NCBI GenBank assembly: GCA_023438245.1 | Contig: JAEXRD010000058.1 | Coordinates: forward strand, 1 to 8,117 | Direction: 5' to 3' | Source of the DNA: Pseudomonadota bacterium | GTDB taxonomy: Bacteria; Desulfobacterota; Desulfovibrionia; Desulfovibrionales; Desulfovibrionaceae | DNA length: 8,117 nt | In this document: piece by piece, positions 6,688 to 8,117 of the stretch | Layout of the letters: each line of letters begins with the position of its first letter | Numbering within the stretch: the stretch's first letter is position 1 | Made by a program: the position numbers and the translations under genes | Notes under the pieces: generated by a model | What the model saw: the letters and a program-made list of their open reading frames with translations, nothing else | The model's database searches: none | What the model was told of the DNA's origin: nothing

Positions 6688-7989
6688 ATGCCCGCGACCG
6701 ACGCCCTCAGCCGCAAGATCGACCTGCGGCTTCTGCCGTACCTGTTCGTGCTCTACGTGGTGGCCTACCTGGACCGCGTGAACGTGAGCTTCGCCGCGCC
6801 CTCGCTGACGCGCGAGCTGGGCTTTTCCAGCGGCGTGTTCGGCCTGGGCGCGGGCATGTTCTTCGCGGGCTACGTGCTGTGCGAGGTGCCGAGCAACCTC
6901 ATCCTGCGCCGCGTGGGCGCGCGCCTGTGGATCGCCCGCATCATGGTCACCTGGGGCATCTTCGCCTGCGGCATGGCCGCCGTGCACGCGGAGTGGAGCT
7001 TCCACACCCTGCGCTTCCTCTTGGGCGTGGCCGAGGCGGGCTTTCTGCCCGGCATCATCTACTACCTGACGCTGTGGTACGCGCCAGCCCGCCGCGCCCG
7101 GGCCGTGGCCCTGTTCATGGCCGCCACGCCCGTGGCCGGACTTATCGGCGGGCCGCTGTCCGGCCTGCTGCTGGACATGCACGGCCAACTCGGCCTCTCC
7201 GGCTGGCGCTGGATGTTCCTGCTGGAGGGCATCCCGGCGGTGCTGCTGGGCTTCTCGGTGCTGAGATTCCTGCCCGACGGCCCGGCCGACGCCCGCTGGC
7301 TCGCCCCGGACGAACGCGCTGCCCTGGCCCGCGAGCTGTCCGAAGCCCCTGCCCCAGCGCATGGCGGCGAGGGCTTCTGGCGCGTGCTCGGCGCCCTGGC
7401 GCGCGATGGGCGAGTGTGGCTCTTAAGCATCGCCTATTTCGCGCTGTGCGTGGGCATGTACGGGCTGGTGATGTGGATGCCCACGCTCATCGGCGAAATT
7501 CTCGGCCCCGGCGCAGGCCCGGAAAAGGTCGGCCTGCTCTCGGCCATCCCCTACCTGGGCGGGGCGGTGGGCATGGTGCTCATCGGGCGGCATTCCGACG
7601 CCACCCGGGAACGCCGCTGGCACACCGCCGGGCCGCTGTTCGTCAGCGCCACGGGCTTCGTCCTCGCGCTCTGGCCCGCCCCCGCGGCTCTGTTCGGCCC
7701 GTGGTGGAGCCTGGCCTGCTTCACGCTGTCCACCATTGGCCTCTGGGGCATGCTCGGCCCCTTCTGGACCATCCCCACGAACCTGCTCTCCGGGGCCGCC
7801 GCAGCCGGGGGCGTGGCGCTCATCAATTCCCTGGGCAACGTGGGCGGCTTCGTCGGTCCGACGCTCGTGGGCTACGTGCGCGACGCCACCGGCAGCCACG
7901 CGCCTGGCTTCCTGTTCATCGCCGGGGTCATGGCGCTGGGCGGCGGGGCTATTTTGTGGGTAACTCGGGGGAGGGGCGGAACTTTTTAG
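6688..7989 (+). CDS. MFS transporter, anion:cation symporter (ACS) type
   Basis: A 433-residue protein with about 12 membrane helices and a central cytoplasmic loop (about residues 196-240). It matches the ACS branch of the major facilitator superfamily, whose members take up organic anions such as hexonates, tartrate or aromatic acids with protons. Visible family features are LDRVNVSFAAPSL (28-40), AGYVLCEVPSNLILRRVGAR (60-79), the LRFLLGVAEAGFLPG region (108-122) followed by YYLTLWYAPARRARAVALFM, GWRWMFLLEGIPA (172-184), and SLGNVGGFVGP (381-391) near the end. The substrate cannot be read from the sequence, and no adjacent catabolic genes hint at it. I chose the ATG at 6688 because GAGGGGGG lies just upstream and the first helix then starts normally; the frame is open further upstream but looks non-coding. 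The C-terminal GRGGTF ends 4 bp before a putative insertion sequence, so the last residues may be altered by that insertion. Confidence 0.93.
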   Translation: MPATDALSRKIDLRLLPYLFVLYVVAYLDRVNVSFAAPSLTRELGFSSGVFGLGAGMFFAGYVLCEVPSNLILRRVGARLWIARIMVTWGIFACGMAAVHAEWSFHTLRFLLGVAEAGFLPGIIYYLTLWYAPARRARAVALFMAATPVAGLIGGPLSGLLLDMHGQLGLSGWRWMFLLEGIPAVLLGFSVLRFLPDGPADARWLAPDERAALARELSEAPAPAHGGEGFWRVLGALARDGRVWLLSIAYFALCVGMYGLVMWMPTLIGEILGPGAGPEKVGLLSAIPYLGGAVGMVLIGRHSDATRERRWHTAGPLFVSATGFVLALWPAPAALFGPWWSLACFTLSTIGLWGMLGPFWTIPTNLLSGAAAAGGVALINSLGNVGGFVGPTLVGYVRDATGSHAPGFLFIAGVMALGGGAILWVTRGRGGTF

Positions 7990-8013
7990 GAAAGGCTCTT
8001 GACTAGGAAAGCC

Positions 8014-8027
8014 ACCAGTGAACTGGT
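8014..8027. repeat. Inverted repeat ACCAGT-GA-ACTGGT in the IS leader
   Basis: A perfect 6-bp inverted repeat with a 2-bp spacer sits between the putative IS terminus and the transposase start. TAGGAA occurs four times nearby, at 7987, 8004, 8027 and 8035. Either could be a transposase-binding or transcription-control site. Nothing in the window decides this. Confidence 0.4.
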
Positions 8028-8039
8028 AGGAACCTAGGA

Positions 8040-8117
8040 ATGGCGCCACAAAACAAGTACATCCTCCGCTCGAAAATTTCAGAGGCGAAAACCAGGCAGT
8101 TGGTGAGGCTTTTCGTC
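8040..8117 (+). CDS. IS1595-like transposase, 5' end only (runs off window)
   Basis: The 26 visible codons begin MAPQNKYILRSKISEAKTRQ, which fits the N-terminus I know from IS1595-family transposases (a KY.-RSKISEAKFR-type start followed by L.RLF, leading into a helix-turn-helix). These enzymes carry a DDE-type catalytic domain further on, which is not visible here. AGGAA at 8028-8032 lies 7 nt before the ATG. The frame is open to the window edge, so whether the gene is intact is unknown. Codon use is less GC-biased than in the genes upstream (AAA, ATT and TCA appear), consistent with a recent arrival. Confidence 0.62.
   Translation, partial: MAPQNKYILRSKISEAKTRQLVRLFV

Larger units (their letters stand above)
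7994..8117 (+). mobile_element. Left end of an IS1595-like insertion sequence (partial)
   Basis: Base composition turns less GC-rich directly after the MFS gene. GGCTCTTGACTAGGAAAGCC at 7994-8013 is a plausible left terminal inverted repeat, and a transposase reading frame begins 46 bp further in. The other end lies outside the window, so neither the right repeat nor a target duplication (usually 8 bp in this family) can be seen; if one exists, its left copy would be TTAGGAAA (7986-7993), overlapping the MFS stop codon. The exact boundary is inferred. Confidence 0.6.

Noticed and set aside
4653..6716. A long minus-strand open frame covering panD and metK
   Set aside because: Both plus-strand genes are certain. 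The antisense protein is Gly/His/Val-rich without motifs and would also read through the metK terminator.
6546..8006. A second plus-strand frame over the MFS gene
   Set aside because: It is Arg/Pro/Ala/His-rich and lacks membrane helices, while the other frame gives a textbook MFS protein.

Overview
The window is GC-rich, with G or C at almost every third codon position, and reads as ordinary dense bacterial chromosome. Gene content and order (panC-panD-metK in a row, a multidomain GGDEF/TPR protein, a stand-alone LAB_N-like membrane protein, an IS1595-type element) suggest a deltaproteobacterial sulfate reducer of the Desulfovibrionales. That assignment is inference from gene content, not a search result.

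Layout. Positions 90-3631 hold three minus-strand genes that look like one transcription unit: an 833-residue cytoplasmic protein with two degenerate GGDEF-like domains and C-terminal TPRs, then after 21 bp a 101-residue three-helix LAB_N-like membrane protein, then, through an ATGA stop/start overlap, a 238-residue VTT (DedA/TVP38/TMEM64-type) membrane protein. A 145-bp divergent intergenic region (3632-3776) separates them from a plus-strand operon, panC-panD-metK (3777-6194), closed by a very strong intrinsic terminator at 6221-6258. panC and panD supply the pantothenate branch of coenzyme A synthesis, and metK makes S-adenosylmethionine. A small minus-strand membrane protein of unknown function (6287-6556) converges on that terminator. 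It is divergent from a plus-strand MFS transporter of the anion:cation symporter type (6688-7989). Directly after the transporter stop lies what looks like the left end of an insertion sequence. The first 26 codons of an IS1595-like transposase run off the window edge.

The most unusual content is the 833-residue protein. Its first GGDEF domain keeps the fold-defining and metal-site motifs but reads HNDTF where GGDEF should be, and it lacks the RxxD inhibitory site. A second, much more eroded GGDEF-like domain can be traced after a small beta-rich linker domain, and TPRs follow. The protein is probably a non-catalytic regulator or scaffold. Its apparent co-transcription with two membrane proteins that may act on lipids suggests, without proof, an envelope-related role. 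The rest of the window is conventional, and I see no CRISPR array, tRNA, rRNA or recognisable riboswitch.
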